The notes under the pieces are model-generated. The model made no database searches, was not told the origin of the DNA, and saw only the letters and a list, made by a program, of their open reading frames with translations. DNA of 64,000 nt from Salmonella enterica subsp. enterica serovar Choleraesuis (GTDB lineage Bacteria > Pseudomonadota > Gammaproteobacteria > Enterobacterales > Enterobacteriaceae): positions 558,001-622,000 of the forward strand of contig AP025685.1 of assembly GCA_022846635.1 (NCBI GenBank), in the 5' to 3' direction. Shown in pieces: positions 19,644-32,999 of this stretch (positions are counted from its first letter, which is position 1; each line of letters opens with the position of its first letter). The translations under genes and the position numbers were made by a program.

Positions 19644-19815
19644 TAATAAAAAAGCCACCGTCAGAAGACGCTGGCTTTATCGTTTAATCTTGCAAACGGG
19701 GCCCGCCTTCCGGCAAGGTCTCACTTACAATGCGTTACAGCCCGCATTGCCCGGCGACCGGAAGCGTATGCTTCGTCATGACGATCCACCGGCAAACAAG
19801 TTACTCCCCTTTGCA
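19644..19815 (-). ncRNA. yybP-ykoY Mn2+ riboswitch / PRE leader of alx
   Basis: Read on the minus strand, the leader begins with AAAGGGGAGTAAC (from about 19812), contains GTAAGTGAGACCTTGCCGG (ending about 19705), and closes with AAGGCGGGCCCC. This is the yybP-ykoY consensus for the paired junction that binds Mn2+. In E. coli this leader is the pH-responsive element of alx. A strong hairpin, AAAGCCAGCGTC-TTCT-GACGGTGGCTTTTTT, sits between the aptamer and the start codon at 19644-19680 and would serve as a terminator expression platform. Confidence 0.9.
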
Positions 19816-19821
19816 TGTGTC

Positions 19822-19850
19822 AAAATATGACAGTGCATGACAACGGTCAA
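19822..19850 (-). promoter_or_regulatory. alx promoter
   Basis: On the minus strand TTGACC (19850-19845) is 17 bases from TATTTT (19827-19822), placing the start of transcription a few bases before the riboswitch. Confidence 0.65.
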
Positions 19851-19894
19851 ACAATTGAGCTATCCATTTACGTAAGTTTACGTTACGAACGGGC

Positions 19895-20875
19895 TTAAGA
19901 GCCATCCGTCGGGAAAATCACGCCGGTCTGGCGGCGGATTTCAGTCTGCCAGCGTGCGGTTGCCAGGCTGCGGGCCAGACCGGAATGTTCAATTTCCCGG
20001 TTTTCGACCAGGCGTGCAAATTCCTGGGCCTCATACAACATGGTGTTGATATGTTGAGGTAATCCAAGCGGCTGTAGCTGCCCGCCGCGCGGTATTAGCG
20101 ATACCTGCTGGCATTCGGAGATTTTTTCAATCACCAGAACACCATCTTCACCCTGAATTTCAGAAGGCAGCGTCGAGTCGCTGACTTTGGAATGCAGCAG
20201 AGTGACATCAAAATCCCCGTAATTCATAACCACACTGCCGTGGGCGTCGACGCCGCTATCTAGCAGGCTGGCTTCAGCCTTAACCGAATATGGCTCTCCC
20301 CACAGGGCAATGGCGCTGGCCAGGCAATAAAAACCGATGTCCATAATTGAGCCATTGGAAAATGCCGGGTTAAAGGTATTGGGATTCTCGCCATCCAGAT
20401 AACGTTGATAACGTGAGGAGTATTGGCAGTAATTGATTAATGCCTTGCGGAGCTTACCTACCTTCGGCATTGCCTGCTGAAGTACCGCAAAGTTCGGCAG
20501 GCTGGCAGTTTTAAACGCCTCGAACAAGACGACCTGGTTCTGACGGGCGCAGGCGATTGCAGCTTCTGCCTGAGCCAGGCTGGATGCCAGCGGCTTCTCG
20601 CAGATAACGTGCTTGCCGTGGCTCATAAACAGGCAGCTTTGTTCAAAGTGCAGCGAGTTCGGACTAGCGATATACACCGCGTCGATATCTTCACACGCCG
20701 CCATCTCTTCCAGGGAGCTGAATAGATGTTTGGCAGGATAATCCTGAGTAAAACTCTGTGCCTGCTCGAGGCTACGTGAATAAACGGCAGTCAGGATGAA
20801 TTGACCCGTTTCATGGGCGGCATCAATAAACTGCCGGGTGATCCAGTTGGTACCGATAATGGCGAGACGAATCAT
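19895..20875 (-). CDS. ygjR: YgjR, Gfo/Idh/MocA-family oxidoreductase
   Basis: 326-residue NAD(P)-dependent oxidoreductase of the Gfo/Idh/MocA family. The Rossmann start is MIRLAIIGTNWITRQFI, where the usual GxGxxG is altered to GTNWI as in E. coli YgjR. The catalytic-type lysine lies in HVICEKPLASS. The C-terminal domain includes GSIMDIGFYCLASAIALWG. The substrate is unknown. The start at 20875 is chosen by homology; a GGAGAG lies ten bases further upstream than ideal. Confidence 0.9.
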   Translation of the reverse strand: MIRLAIIGTNWITRQFIDAAHETGQFILTAVYSRSLEQAQSFTQDYPAKHLFSSLEEMAACEDIDAVYIASPNSLHFEQSCLFMSHGKHVICEKPLASSLAQAEAAIACARQNQVVLFEAFKTASLPNFAVLQQAMPKVGKLRKALINYCQYSSRYQRYLDGENPNTFNPAFSNGSIMDIGFYCLASAIALWGEPYSVKAEASLLDSGVDAHGSVVMNYGDFDVTLLHSKVSDSTLPSEIQGEDGVLVIEKISECQQVSLIPRGGQLQPLGLPQHINTMLYEAQEFARLVENREIEHSGLARSLATARWQTEIRRQTGVIFPTDGS

Positions 20876-21049
20876 GCGCGGGAAACTCTCCGGAATAGAT
20901 GCCTGATAAGACGTTGAAACCTGAAGTTTCATTGATACAACATCTATCCCGAAACGCAATTTCTGGCAGGTCAAAAGCCAACTGCCGTTGCAAAATATCA
21001 GGCGGCCTGGCCAAAGAGTAAACAGCAGAGATTTATGGCCGGATAAGCG

Positions 21050-21541
21050 TTAGTTGCCCAGAGCCTGTTGAGTGAGCCACAGCCGGGCATCAAACTCGAG
21101 CTGGTGATAATCCGGTTCCATATGGCAGCACAGCTGATAGAAAGGCTTATCGTGATTCTTTTCTTTAAGGTGTGCCAGTTCGTGAACGACGATCATCCGC
21201 AGGAAGGGCTCGGGCGCGGTGCGAAAAACCGTAGCTACCCGGATTTCGGCGCGGGCTTTTAGCTTATTGCCCTGCACCCGAGAGATAGCGCTATGCAAGC
21301 CAAGGGCGTTATTGATGACGTGTATCTTGTTATCCCAGATGACTTTATTAAGCGGGGGCGCATTGCGCAGGCTGCGGTTTTTGATCTCTTGGGCATAATC
21401 CCACAGCGCCTTATCTGAGTTAACGGCGTGGCGTCCGGGGTAGCGTTTATCCAGCACCGCGCCCAGACGGCCCTGGTCTATCAGGGTGCGCACCTGGACT
21501 AAAAGAGATTCGGGATAGCCCTGTAAATAGGTTAATGTCAT
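21050..21541 (-). CDS. ygjP: YgjP, YgjP/SprT-like metalloprotease-fold protein (M48-related)
   Basis: 163-residue protein of the YgjP family (DUF45), with the zinc-metallopeptidase motif HELAHLKEKNHDKPFYQLCC: HExxH followed by a downstream H. Its substrate is unknown. The start MTLTYLQGYPE at 21541 matches E. coli. A longer frame would overlap the divergent rlmG and is rejected. ygjQ, its E. coli neighbour, is not present. Confidence 0.9.
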   Translation of the reverse strand: MTLTYLQGYPESLLVQVRTLIDQGRLGAVLDKRYPGRHAVNSDKALWDYAQEIKNRSLRNAPPLNKVIWDNKIHVINNALGLHSAISRVQGNKLKARAEIRVATVFRTAPEPFLRMIVVHELAHLKEKNHDKPFYQLCCHMEPDYHQLEFDARLWLTQQALGN

Positions 21542-21619
21542 CGGGATTCGCAAAAAAAGGTTTACTGTCAGGCCCAATTGGGGGATAAAACGCGCGAATT
21601 TTAGCATTATGGAGAGGCT

Positions 21620-24840
<3,221 letters not shown>

Positions 24841-24896
24841 TTAGCCAGGAGGGAAGGGAATGGAAAAGGCAGACCTACTTATTGTGATAGCGCTCC

Positions 24897-24932
24897 AAAA
24901 AAAAGCGGCGGAGAGCGAATGCCCTCCACCGC
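24897..24932 (-). terminator. patA intrinsic terminator
   Basis: On the minus strand GCGGTGGAGGGC-ATTC-GCTCTCCGCCGC forms a 12-bp stem (two G-T wobbles) followed by eight T, 12 bases after the patA stop. Confidence 0.93.
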
Positions 24933-24944
24933 CAGAGGCGTTTA

Positions 24945-26386
<1,442 letters not shown>

Positions 26387-26462
26387 CTCGAGGGGAAGGT
26401 GAGAAAATCGGGATAAACGGACGTGGGGGCCTAAACGAACAAGATTTAATCGCACTAAAAGT

Positions 26463-26479
26463 TAAGTTGCGGCAACTTA
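26463..26479. promoter_or_regulatory. 17-bp palindrome upstream of patA
   Basis: TAAGTTGC-G-GCAACTTA is a perfect 8-1-8 inverted repeat about 140 bases upstream of the patA start. It is a good candidate operator or enhancer-type site; no known regulator motif was recognised. It stands in the gene-free 26325-26782 interval, where E. coli has aer. Confidence 0.5.
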
Positions 26480-26782
26480 TGCTGTGACAAAAAGCCGCCG
26501 CTTGACCGGGATCACAGAACTTGTCACCCCATTTTCGTGCAAAAAAACGTCCCGTCGCTCTATTTTGGCGCAGGCAGCTTAAAAACCTGCCCACGCTATT
26601 AACCCTGGCAGTAGCCAAAGTGCTTTGCTGACTGAAAATAGTGTGTCAGGCCGCTGGGCCGCTGTGTTATCTAATTGGCGAGAAACCCTTATTAAGTGCG
26701 GACTCCAGCTGGTTAAGGGCGGGTTTTCCAGCCTTGAGTCCGGCATATTGCTATAAGGCTCAAATCTCAAATCAAACGCTGG

Positions 26783-27274
26783 CTATACCTGGGCAATAGC
26801 GGCGGCGGCCTCATCCAGCAATTTGATTATCTGTAGCATTTGTTCTGGCGTTGCTTGTTGCTGATTAATACGGATATCAAGGGTGGATTTCAGATTTGCC
26901 AGCGCGCGTTGCATCTGTGGATCCCGGCGTAGCTGGTGGCCGATATTACGCTGGCGGATATTATCCTCTATATGCAGGCGCTGCTCCTCATGCTGTTGAA
27001 GCCACTGGCGTCCTGCCGCTGTGATGAGTAACCGGCGTTTGCCATCGCTTTCGGGATCTTCATCTATTAGCGCCATATCTCGCAGCCATTCCAATGTCGG
27101 GTAGATAACTCCCGGACTGGGAGCATAGTGCCCAAGGGTCAGGTCTTCTATTGCTTTGATTAGCTCATAACCATGACTGGGTGAACGTGCCAGCAGCATC
27201 ATTATCACCACCCGCAGCTCACCATTTCCAAAAAATCGCGCCCGTCGGCCAGAAGAATGAGAATGCCCATGCAT
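26783..27274 (-). CDS. yqjI: YqjI, PadR-family metal-responsive repressor (short form)
   Basis: 163-residue PadR-type regulator. The winged HTH (ELRVVIMMLLARSPSHGYELI, then SPGVIYPTLEWL) and a C-terminal helical dimerisation region are present. In E. coli YqjI represses itself and yqjH and is relieved by nickel. Here the N-terminus is only MHGHSHSSGRRARFFG: the Cys/His-rich extension of roughly 45 residues in the E. coli protein (207 residues) is absent. An in-frame TAA lies 4 codons upstream of the ATG and AGAGG precedes it, so the short form is real in this sequence. Divergent from yqjH. Confidence 0.9.
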   Translation of the reverse strand: MHGHSHSSGRRARFFGNGELRVVIMMLLARSPSHGYELIKAIEDLTLGHYAPSPGVIYPTLEWLRDMALIDEDPESDGKRRLLITAAGRQWLQQHEEQRLHIEDNIRQRNIGHQLRRDPQMQRALANLKSTLDIRINQQQATPEQMLQIIKLLDEAAAAIAQV

Positions 27275-27286
27275 AGTAAAACCTCT

Positions 27287-27300
27287 TTAGTTATATCTTT
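27287..27300. promoter_or_regulatory. second YqjI-type operator, at yqjI
   Basis: TTAGTTATATCTTT matches 11 of 14 positions of the perfect palindrome at 27440-27453. It lies 13 bases upstream of the yqjI ATG, where it could serve autorepression. Confidence 0.5.
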
Positions 27301-27401
27301 TTTTGACAAGTTTAGCAGACAGGTTGGGCAAAATCGTAATGCTTATAAATGATAAAGCACAACAACAGCCGGTGTAACCGCAACTCAACGTGTAAAAAAT
27401 A

Positions 27402-27429
27402 TTGAAATATAAATGAGAATCACTATCAT
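27402..27429 (+). promoter_or_regulatory. yqjH promoter overlapping a Fur box
   Basis: TTGAAA (27402-27407) and TATCAT (27424-27429) are 16 bases apart. The spacer and -10 coincide with a Fur-box-like sequence at 27409-27427 that matches 14 of 19 positions of GATAATGATAATCATTATC. Iron repression by Fur is expected for this ferric reductase gene. Confidence 0.7.
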
Positions 27430-27439
27430 AAAGCTATAT

Positions 27440-27453
27440 TTAGATATATCTAA
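27440..27453. promoter_or_regulatory. YqjI operator at yqjH
   Basis: TTAGATATATCTAA is a perfect 14-bp palindrome just downstream of the predicted yqjH -10 and 17 bases before the ATG. Position and the related copy near yqjI fit a PadR-type repressor site. Confidence 0.65.
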
Positions 27454-27469
27454 TAAGTGAGAACTCAAT

Positions 27470-28255
27470 ATGACGCAAACTGTATACCCGTGCCGTGAGC
27501 GCAATGAGCTGCGTTTTCGTAAGCTTGAGGTGCTGAAAAGCGAGCGAGCAGGCCAGATGTTTCAGCGCCTGACCATTGGCGGGTCACAGCTGGAGGGGTT
27601 TGTTTCCCAAGGCTTTGACGATCATATAAAAGTATTCTTCCCAACCAATCCGGACAGCTTTGTTCCGCCGCAGGCGGGTGAAGATGGCGTTATCTGGGGC
27701 GAGGGGGAACGTCCAGTCGCCAGGGATTACACGCCAATTTATGATGCCGCCCGTAATGAGCTGACTCTGGATTTCTATCTGCATGACTGCGGCGTTGCCA
27801 GCCAATGGGCGCAAAAGGTGCAGCAGGGCGACCCGGTGTTTATTGGCGGCCCGCGCGGTTCGCTGGTGGTGCCGGTTGAGTATGAATGGCAACTCTATGT
27901 TTGTGATGAGTCGGGGATGCCCGCACTGCGCCAGCGTATGCAAGCCTTGCGTAATGCCGGTTTTCGCGGTGAGTTAACGGCGCTGGTCTGCACTCATGGC
28001 ACCGATAGCCGGGATTATCTGGCCGGGACAGAGGGCTTCGACCTTGAATGGTTTGATATTCAGCAGACAGAAGCATTAACTTCTCGCCTCGCACAGTTGC
28101 TACCGATAGCCCGGCAAAAAAAACCGTTTATCTGGATTACCGGTGAAGGTCAGTGGGTGAAGCATATTGGTGCGCCGTTCGAAGATAGCGATATCGACAG
28201 CCGGTTGCTGCGCATGGTGGCCTACTGGCACGCTAAACCCGCCAGCGCTGAATAA
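27470..28255 (+). CDS. yqjH: YqjH, NADPH-dependent ferric-chelate reductase
   Basis: 261-residue siderophore-interacting flavoprotein that reduces ferric siderophore or dicitrate complexes in the cytoplasm with NADPH. The FAD-binding signature RDYTPIYDA (about residue 83) and GGPRGSLVVP (about 120) are present, with the C-terminal SIP domain ending in an aromatic-rich segment (MVAYWHAKPA). It is divergent from its repressor gene yqjI and carries Fur- and YqjI-type sites upstream. It is the last backbone gene before the accessory block. Confidence 0.93.
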   Translation: MTQTVYPCRERNELRFRKLEVLKSERAGQMFQRLTIGGSQLEGFVSQGFDDHIKVFFPTNPDSFVPPQAGEDGVIWGEGERPVARDYTPIYDAARNELTLDFYLHDCGVASQWAQKVQQGDPVFIGGPRGSLVVPVEYEWQLYVCDESGMPALRQRMQALRNAGFRGELTALVCTHGTDSRDYLAGTEGFDLEWFDIQQTEALTSRLAQLLPIARQKKPFIWITGEGQWVKHIGAPFEDSDIDSRLLRMVAYWHAKPASAE

Positions 28256-28313
28256 ACGGGTCTGCAGAAACAAAACAACCCCTGGTTTTTTTCGGCATTT
28301 TTTGTGACCAGGC

Positions 28314-29126
28314 TCACCGTCCGTGCGCCAGGATCTCTTGCTCTTCAATGCCCAGCTCAATCTGACTGGCGACATTTTTAAGCGGTGAGAGATATTTATC
28401 GACGGCCTGGTCGATGGTCATAGCGCTGGCGACATAGATAAGGCTGAGGCAGGCGATAACCCGCTGTTCGCTGTGAATAGGCACGGCGATAGCGGCAATT
28501 TTCTCCTCCTGGCGCCAGCCGCGATAGTTTTGCCCGTAGCCGTTACGACGGGTACGCTCCAGTATCTCCTCCAGACGCAGTGGTTCTCGCGCCAGCTGAT
28601 ACTCTTCACCGGGACGTGCAGCCAGCATCGAAATAAGCTGTTCACGTTCTTTATCAGGGCAAAAGGCCAGCCAGGTCAGGCCGGATGCGGTTTGTAACAA
28701 AGGCAATCTACGTCCGACCATCGCCCGATGAAACGACAGCCGACTAAAACGATGCGTGGTTTCACGCACCACCATTCCGTCGACTTCCAGCGTGGCAACA
28801 TCGGTCGGCCATACCACTTCCCGCAGCAAATCCCCCAGCAATGGTGCCGCCAGCGCGGAAATCCATTGCTCATCACGAAATCCCTCGCTTAACTGACGAA
28901 CTTTCAGCGTCAGGCGGAAGCTGTCGTCGGAAAGACTGCGGCGGACGTAGCCTTCATCCTGTAGTGTCTCTAGCAGGCGACGAACGGTGGTGCGATGCAG
29001 GCCACTCAGCTCAGCCAGCAGCCCGACGCTAGCGCCGCCATCTAATCTATTTAACAAATTTAACAACATCATACCCCGGGCCAGACCGCGCACGGTTTTG
29101 TAGTCACTTTGGGCGTCGTCTCGCAT
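28314..29126 (-). CDS. mhpR: MhpR, IclR-family activator of the mhp operon
   Basis: 270-residue IclR-type regulator that activates mhp genes in response to 3-(3-hydroxyphenyl)propionate and related compounds. The N-terminal winged HTH is GGASVGLLAELSGLHRTTV, followed by RLLETLQDEGYVRRS. The C-terminal effector domain has REVVWPTDVATLEVDGMVV and FCPDKEREQ. Very similar in layout to E. coli MhpR (277). It is divergent from mhpA, with the operator at 29158-29178 just upstream of its own start. Confidence 0.94.
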   Translation of the reverse strand: MRDDAQSDYKTVRGLARGMMLLNLLNRLDGGASVGLLAELSGLHRTTVRRLLETLQDEGYVRRSLSDDSFRLTLKVRQLSEGFRDEQWISALAAPLLGDLLREVVWPTDVATLEVDGMVVRETTHRFSRLSFHRAMVGRRLPLLQTASGLTWLAFCPDKEREQLISMLAARPGEEYQLAREPLRLEEILERTRRNGYGQNYRGWRQEEKIAAIAVPIHSEQRVIACLSLIYVASAMTIDQAVDKYLSPLKNVASQIELGIEEQEILAHGR

Positions 29127-29157
29127 AATTATTTACATAAAATATAGATAAAACAAC

Positions 29158-29178
29158 ATTGTGCACCAGGTGCACAAT
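29158..29178. promoter_or_regulatory. MhpR operator, perfect 21-bp palindrome
   Basis: The arms ATTGTGCACC (29158-29167) and GGTGCACAAT (29169-29178) are exact reverse complements around a single A. The core GTGCACCNGGTGCAC matches the E. coli MhpR site. Its centre is about 59 bases before the predicted mhpA start of transcription, the class-I activator distance known in E. coli. Confidence 0.88.
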
Positions 29179-29192
29179 AGAGCATGTTTTGA

Positions 29193-29220
29193 TTGTAGCG
29201 CATTATCCGACCACTATACT
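29193..29220 (+). promoter_or_regulatory. mhpA promoter
   Basis: TTGTAG (29193-29198) and TATACT (29215-29220) are 16 bases apart, downstream of the MhpR operator. The weak -35 fits an activator-dependent promoter. The resulting leader before mhpA is about 270 bases. It holds a 36-codon ORF (29261-29371) without a good ribosome site and a hairpin AAGGGCT-GGC-AGCCCTT at 29436-29452. Confidence 0.65.
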
Positions 29221-29495
29221 GACCCCACAATAAAAATTCGTTTACATACGGATAACAAATATGTTTCACGATCTGACCCTACATCGCTTCGCCTCTCTGG
29301 TACGTCTGCTGGTGGCCGGAATGCTTCCGTCCTCCATGCCGGGGTCGGGGCGTCGTTCGGTGACGCACTAACCCGGGAATGTCGTCAGCTCAGTAACGCC
29401 GAGCCACTTCCAACGCATTCATTTCTCTTGTACGCAAGGGCTGGCAGCCCTTTACCTGCAATAAATCGCAGGAGCACGAGCCGAGAGGTACCGCT

Positions 29496-31160
29496 ATGAC
29501 AACTTCTAATCCTGATATTCAACCTGCTACTCATCAACGTACCCAGGTAGCCATTGCCGGAGCCGGCCCGGTTGGGCTGATGATGGCTAACTATCTCGGT
29601 CAGATGGGCGTTGAAGTGCTCATCATTGAGAAACTTGATGAGCTTATCGACTACCCACGGGCCATCGGTATTGATGACGAAGCGCTACGCACCATGCAGT
29701 CAGTCGGATTGGTGGATAAGGTTCTGCCGCATACCACACCGTGGCATGCCATGCGCTTTTTGACCCCAAAAGGGCGCTGCTTCGCTGATATCCAGCCGAT
29801 GACAGATGAGTTTGGCTGGCCGCGTCGTAACGCTTTTATTCAGCCGCAGGTTGATGCGGTGATGTTTGCCGGATTGCAGCGCTTTCCAAACGTGCGCTGG
29901 CTATTTTCCCGCGAGCTGGAAGGTATCCATCAACAGGGGGACTCGGTCACCCTGAATCTGAAAACTAAAGATGGTCAGCCGGAAACCATTAAAGCCGACT
30001 GGCTGGTTGCCTGCGATGGCGGAGCCAGCCTGGTTCGCCGCTCTCTGAATGTGCTGTTTGAAGGTAAAACGGCACCTAACCAGTGGATTGTTATTGATAT
30101 CGCCAACGATCCGCTGGGCACTCCGCACATTTACCTGTGCTGCGATCCAGTACGCCCTTATGTATCTGCGGCACTGCCGCACGGCGTGCGCCGCTTTGAA
30201 TTTATGGTAATGCCGGGTGAAACCGAGGCTCAGCTTAGCGAGCCGCACAACATGCGTCGCCTGCTCAGTAAAGTGTTGCCCAATCCGGATCGCGTCGAAC
30301 TTATTCGCCAGCGTGTCTATACCCACAATGCGCGTCTGGCAGAGCGTTTCCGTATCGACCGGGTACTGCTGGCGGGAGATGCCGCCCACATCATGCCGGT
30401 GTGGCAGGGGCAGGGTTATAACAGCGGTATGCGCGATGCTTTTAACCTGGCGTGGAAACTGGCGCTGGTGGTTAACGGTAAAGCCGGCGATCGACTGCTG
30501 GACACTTACCAACAGGAGCGTCGCGATCATGCGAAGGCGATGATCGATTTGTCGGTGACTGCCGGTAATGTGCTGGCTCCTCCTAAACGCTGGCAGGGCG
30601 CGCTACGCGATGGGGTCACCTGGCTTCTCAATTATCTGCCGCCGGTAAAGCGCTACTTCCTTGAGATGCGCTTTAAACCGATGCCTCAGTATCGCGAAGG
30701 TGCGCTGGTCGTGGCCCCCGGCCAGAAAAATACCCCCGTGGGCAAGATGTTCATTCAGCCTAAAGTCACCCGTGAAAACGGGGAAGTTATGCTGCTCGAT
30801 GATGTGATTGGCGCGAATTTCGCGGTGATCGCCTGGGGCTGCAACCCGAAATGGGGACTGAGCGAACAGCAGATTGAATTGTGGAGCGCTCTCGGCACGC
30901 GTTTTATCCAGGTCGTTCCTGAAGTACAGATCCACACCAGCCAGGATAATCATCCAGGTGTCGAGCGTATCGGCGATACCAATAACCGCATTAAAACCTG
31001 GTTCGCCGGGCAGGAGGGTTCACTGGTGGTGTTAAGACCGGATCGCTTCGTGGCGGCGTTGGCGCTTCCGCAAACTCTTAGCCAGCAACTGGATGGTCTG
31101 GCTAATGCCATGACGCTGAATCCGGTCGCTCCCTCCGTTCCCGTTGAAAAGGTGGCCTGA
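29496..31160 (+). CDS. mhpA: MhpA, 3-(3-hydroxyphenyl)propionate hydroxylase
   Basis: 554-residue FAD monooxygenase that hydroxylates 3-(3-hydroxyphenyl)propionate to 2,3-dihydroxyphenylpropionate with NADH and O2. Motifs are the FAD Rossmann stretch [18 protein letters not shown] (about residues 18-35), the DG motif [14 protein letters not shown] and the GD motif [22 protein letters not shown] stands 8 bases before the ATG, and AGGTACCGCTATG around the start is repeated at mhpT. First gene of the mhp operon; mhpB follows after one base. Confidence 0.95.
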   Translation: MTTSNPDIQPATHQRTQVAIAGAGPVGLMMANYLGQMGVEVLIIEKLDELIDYPRAIGIDDEALRTMQSVGLVDKVLPHTTPWHAMRFLTPKGRCFADIQPMTDEFGWPRRNAFIQPQVDAVMFAGLQRFPNVRWLFSRELEGIHQQGDSVTLNLKTKDGQPETIKADWLVACDGGASLVRRSLNVLFEGKTAPNQWIVIDIANDPLGTPHIYLCCDPVRPYVSAALPHGVRRFEFMVMPGETEAQLSEPHNMRRLLSKVLPNPDRVELIRQRVYTHNARLAERFRIDRVLLAGDAAHIMPVWQGQGYNSGMRDAFNLAWKLALVVNGKAGDRLLDTYQQERRDHAKAMIDLSVTAGNVLAPPKRWQGALRDGVTWLLNYLPPVKRYFLEMRFKPMPQYREGALVVAPGQKNTPVGKMFIQPKVTRENGEVMLLDDVIGANFAVIAWGCNPKWGLSEQQIELWSALGTRFIQVVPEVQIHTSQDNHPGVERIGDTNNRIKTWFAGQEGSLVVLRPDRFVAALALPQTLSQQLDGLANAMTLNPVAPSVPVEKVA

Positions 31161-31161
31161 T

Positions 31162-32109
31162 ATGAATGCTTATCTGCACTGTCTCTCCCATACCCCACTG
31201 GTCGGTTACGTTGATCCGGAGCCTGCGGTACTGGATGAAGTTAACGGTGTGATTGCCGCCGCCAGGGCGCGGATTGCGGCCTTCAACCCCGAGCTGGTAG
31301 TGCTATTTGCCCCAGACCATTACAACGGCTTTTTCTATGACGTGATGCCTCCGTTCTGCTTAGGTATTGGCGCTACCGCTATCGGTGACTTCAGCAGTGC
31401 GGCTGGTCCGTTACCGGTACCCACGGAGCTGGCAGAAGCCTGCGCTCACTCGGTGATGAAAAGCGGTATTGATTTAGCGGTTTCCTACTGCATGCAGGTG
31501 GATCACGGCTTTGCTCAGCCGCTGGAGTTTTTGCTGGGCGGACTGGATAAGGTGCCGGTTCTGCCGGTCTTTATCAACGGTGTTGCCACCCCTCTGCCGG
31601 GTTTTCAGCGCACTCGGATGCTGGGCGAGGCCATTGGCCGCTTTACCAGCACTCTGAATAAGCGGGTGCTGTTTTTAGGCTCCGGTGGTCTCTCTCACCA
31701 GCCGCCGGTTCCGGAGCTGGCAAAAGCGGATGCCCATATGCGCGATCGCCTTCTTGGCAGCGGCAAACATTTACCGCCGGATGAGCGTCAGCTGCGTCAG
31801 CAGCGGGTTATCAGCGCGGCGACCAAATTTGTGGAGGATCAGCACAGCCTCCATCCTCTCAATCCGGTGTGGGACAACCAGTTTATGACGCTGCTGGAGC
31901 AGGGGCGTTTGCCGGAACTGGATGCGGTAAGCAACGAAGAGTTGTCCGTAATTGCCGGGAAATCCACGCACGAGATTAAAACCTGGGTAGCAGCCTTTGC
32001 TGCTCTGTCGGCTTATGGCCGTTGGCAGTCCGAAGGCCGTTATTACCGGCCAATTCCGGAATGGATCGCCGGCTTCGGCTCGCTGAGCGCCAAACCCCAG
32101 AACTCATGA
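31162..32109 (+). CDS. mhpB: MhpB, 2,3-dihydroxyphenylpropionate 1,2-dioxygenase
   Basis: 315-residue class-III extradiol dioxygenase, Fe(II) dependent, that cleaves the aromatic ring meta to the hydroxyls. Metal and catalytic histidines lie in [25 protein letters not shown] and [14 protein letters not shown]. The start [10 protein letters not shown] at 31162 is taken rather than an upstream ATG inside mhpA. It begins one base past the mhpA stop. Confidence 0.95.
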   Translation: MNAYLHCLSHTPLVGYVDPEPAVLDEVNGVIAAARARIAAFNPELVVLFAPDHYNGFFYDVMPPFCLGIGATAIGDFSSAAGPLPVPTELAEACAHSVMKSGIDLAVSYCMQVDHGFAQPLEFLLGGLDKVPVLPVFINGVATPLPGFQRTRMLGEAIGRFTSTLNKRVLFLGSGGLSHQPPVPELAKADAHMRDRLLGSGKHLPPDERQLRQQRVISAATKFVEDQHSLHPLNPVWDNQFMTLLEQGRLPELDAVSNEELSVIAGKSTHEIKTWVAAFAALSAYGRWQSEGRYYRPIPEWIAGFGSLSAKPQNS

Positions 32110-32123
32110 ATCAGGAGAAGACC

Positions 32124-32990
32124 ATGACTTACCAACCACAAACCGAAGCGGCAACCAGCAAGTTTATTGAAGTACAGGAAGCGGGACAGACGCTCCGCGT
32201 TCATTACAACGACTGCGGAAACGGCGCGGAAACCGTCGTGATGCTACACGGCTCTGGCCCTGGCGCTACCGGCTGGGCCAACTTCAGCCGCAATATCGAT
32301 CCGCTGGTGAGCGCAGGCTATCGGGTGATCCTGCTGGATTGTCCTGGCTGGGGCAAAAGCGACTCGATCGTGAATAGCGGATCGCGCTCCGATCTTAATG
32401 CCCGCATCCTTAAGCAGGTTGTCGACCAGTTAGATATCGAAAAAGTTCATCTGCTGGGTAACTCGATGGGCGGGCACAGCGCTATGGCTTTCACCCTGAG
32501 CTGGCCGGAGCGCGTGGGCAAACTGGTGCTAATGGGGGGCGGAACCGGCGGTATGAGTCTCTTCACCCCAATGCCGACGGAAGGTATCAAGCTGCTTAAC
32601 GCGCTTTATCGCGAGCCGACTATCGAAAACCTCAAGAAGATGATGAACATCTTCGTCTATGACACCAGCGATTTGACCGAAGCGCTGTTTGAAGCCCGCC
32701 TGAATAACATGCTGGCGCGCCGCGATCACCTGGAAAACTTTATCAAGAGTTTGGAAGCTAACCCAAAACAGTTCCCGGACTTTGGGCCTCGCCTGGGAGA
32801 AGTAAAAGCGCAGACTCTGATTATTTGGGGCCGTAACGACCGCTTTGTACCGATGGATGCCGGGCTGCGTTTGCTGTCAGGTATTAACGGTTCCGAACTG
32901 CATATTTATCGCGACTGCGGTCACTGGGCGCAGTGGGAACATGCCGATTCATTCAACCAACTGGTTCTGGACTTCCTGAACCGCCGCTAA
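32124..32990 (+). CDS. mhpC: MhpC, 2-hydroxy-6-oxonona-2,4-diene-1,9-dioate hydrolase
   Basis: 288-residue alpha/beta hydrolase that splits the ring-fission product into 2-hydroxypenta-2,4-dienoate and succinate. The oxyanion loop is [10 protein letters not shown] and the nucleophile elbow GNSMGGH (Ser about 114). The acid is in WGRNDRFVP and the histidine in [10 protein letters not shown]. The ATG at 32124 follows CAGGAG; the earlier in-frame ATG overlaps mhpB and lacks homology. Confidence 0.95.
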   Translation: MTYQPQTEAATSKFIEVQEAGQTLRVHYNDCGNGAETVVMLHGSGPGATGWANFSRNIDPLVSAGYRVILLDCPGWGKSDSIVNSGSRSDLNARILKQVVDQLDIEKVHLLGNSMGGHSAMAFTLSWPERVGKLVLMGGGTGGMSLFTPMPTEGIKLLNALYREPTIENLKKMMNIFVYDTSDLTEALFEARLNNMLARRDHLENFIKSLEANPKQFPDFGPRLGEVKAQTLIIWGRNDRFVPMDAGLRLLSGINGSELHIYRDCGHWAQWEHADSFNQLVLDFLNRR

Positions 32991-32999
32991 GGAGCTGAA

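Noticed and set aside
26466..26517. Possible CRP site formed by TGTGAC and GATCACAG upstream of patA
   Set aside because: The half-sites are separated by far more than the six bases required for CRP.
26536..26552. Alternative sigma-54 element (GGGACG-TTTT-TTTGCA, minus strand) upstream of patA
   Set aside because: It has the GG and GC at the right distance but lies about 215 bases before the start and fits the consensus less well than the element at 26371-26386.
29161..29499. 112-codon plus-strand ORF between mhpR and mhpA
   Set aside because: It begins inside the MhpR operator and upstream of the mhpA promoter, has no ribosome site and no similarity; only its interior leader ORF was kept as a low-grade observation.
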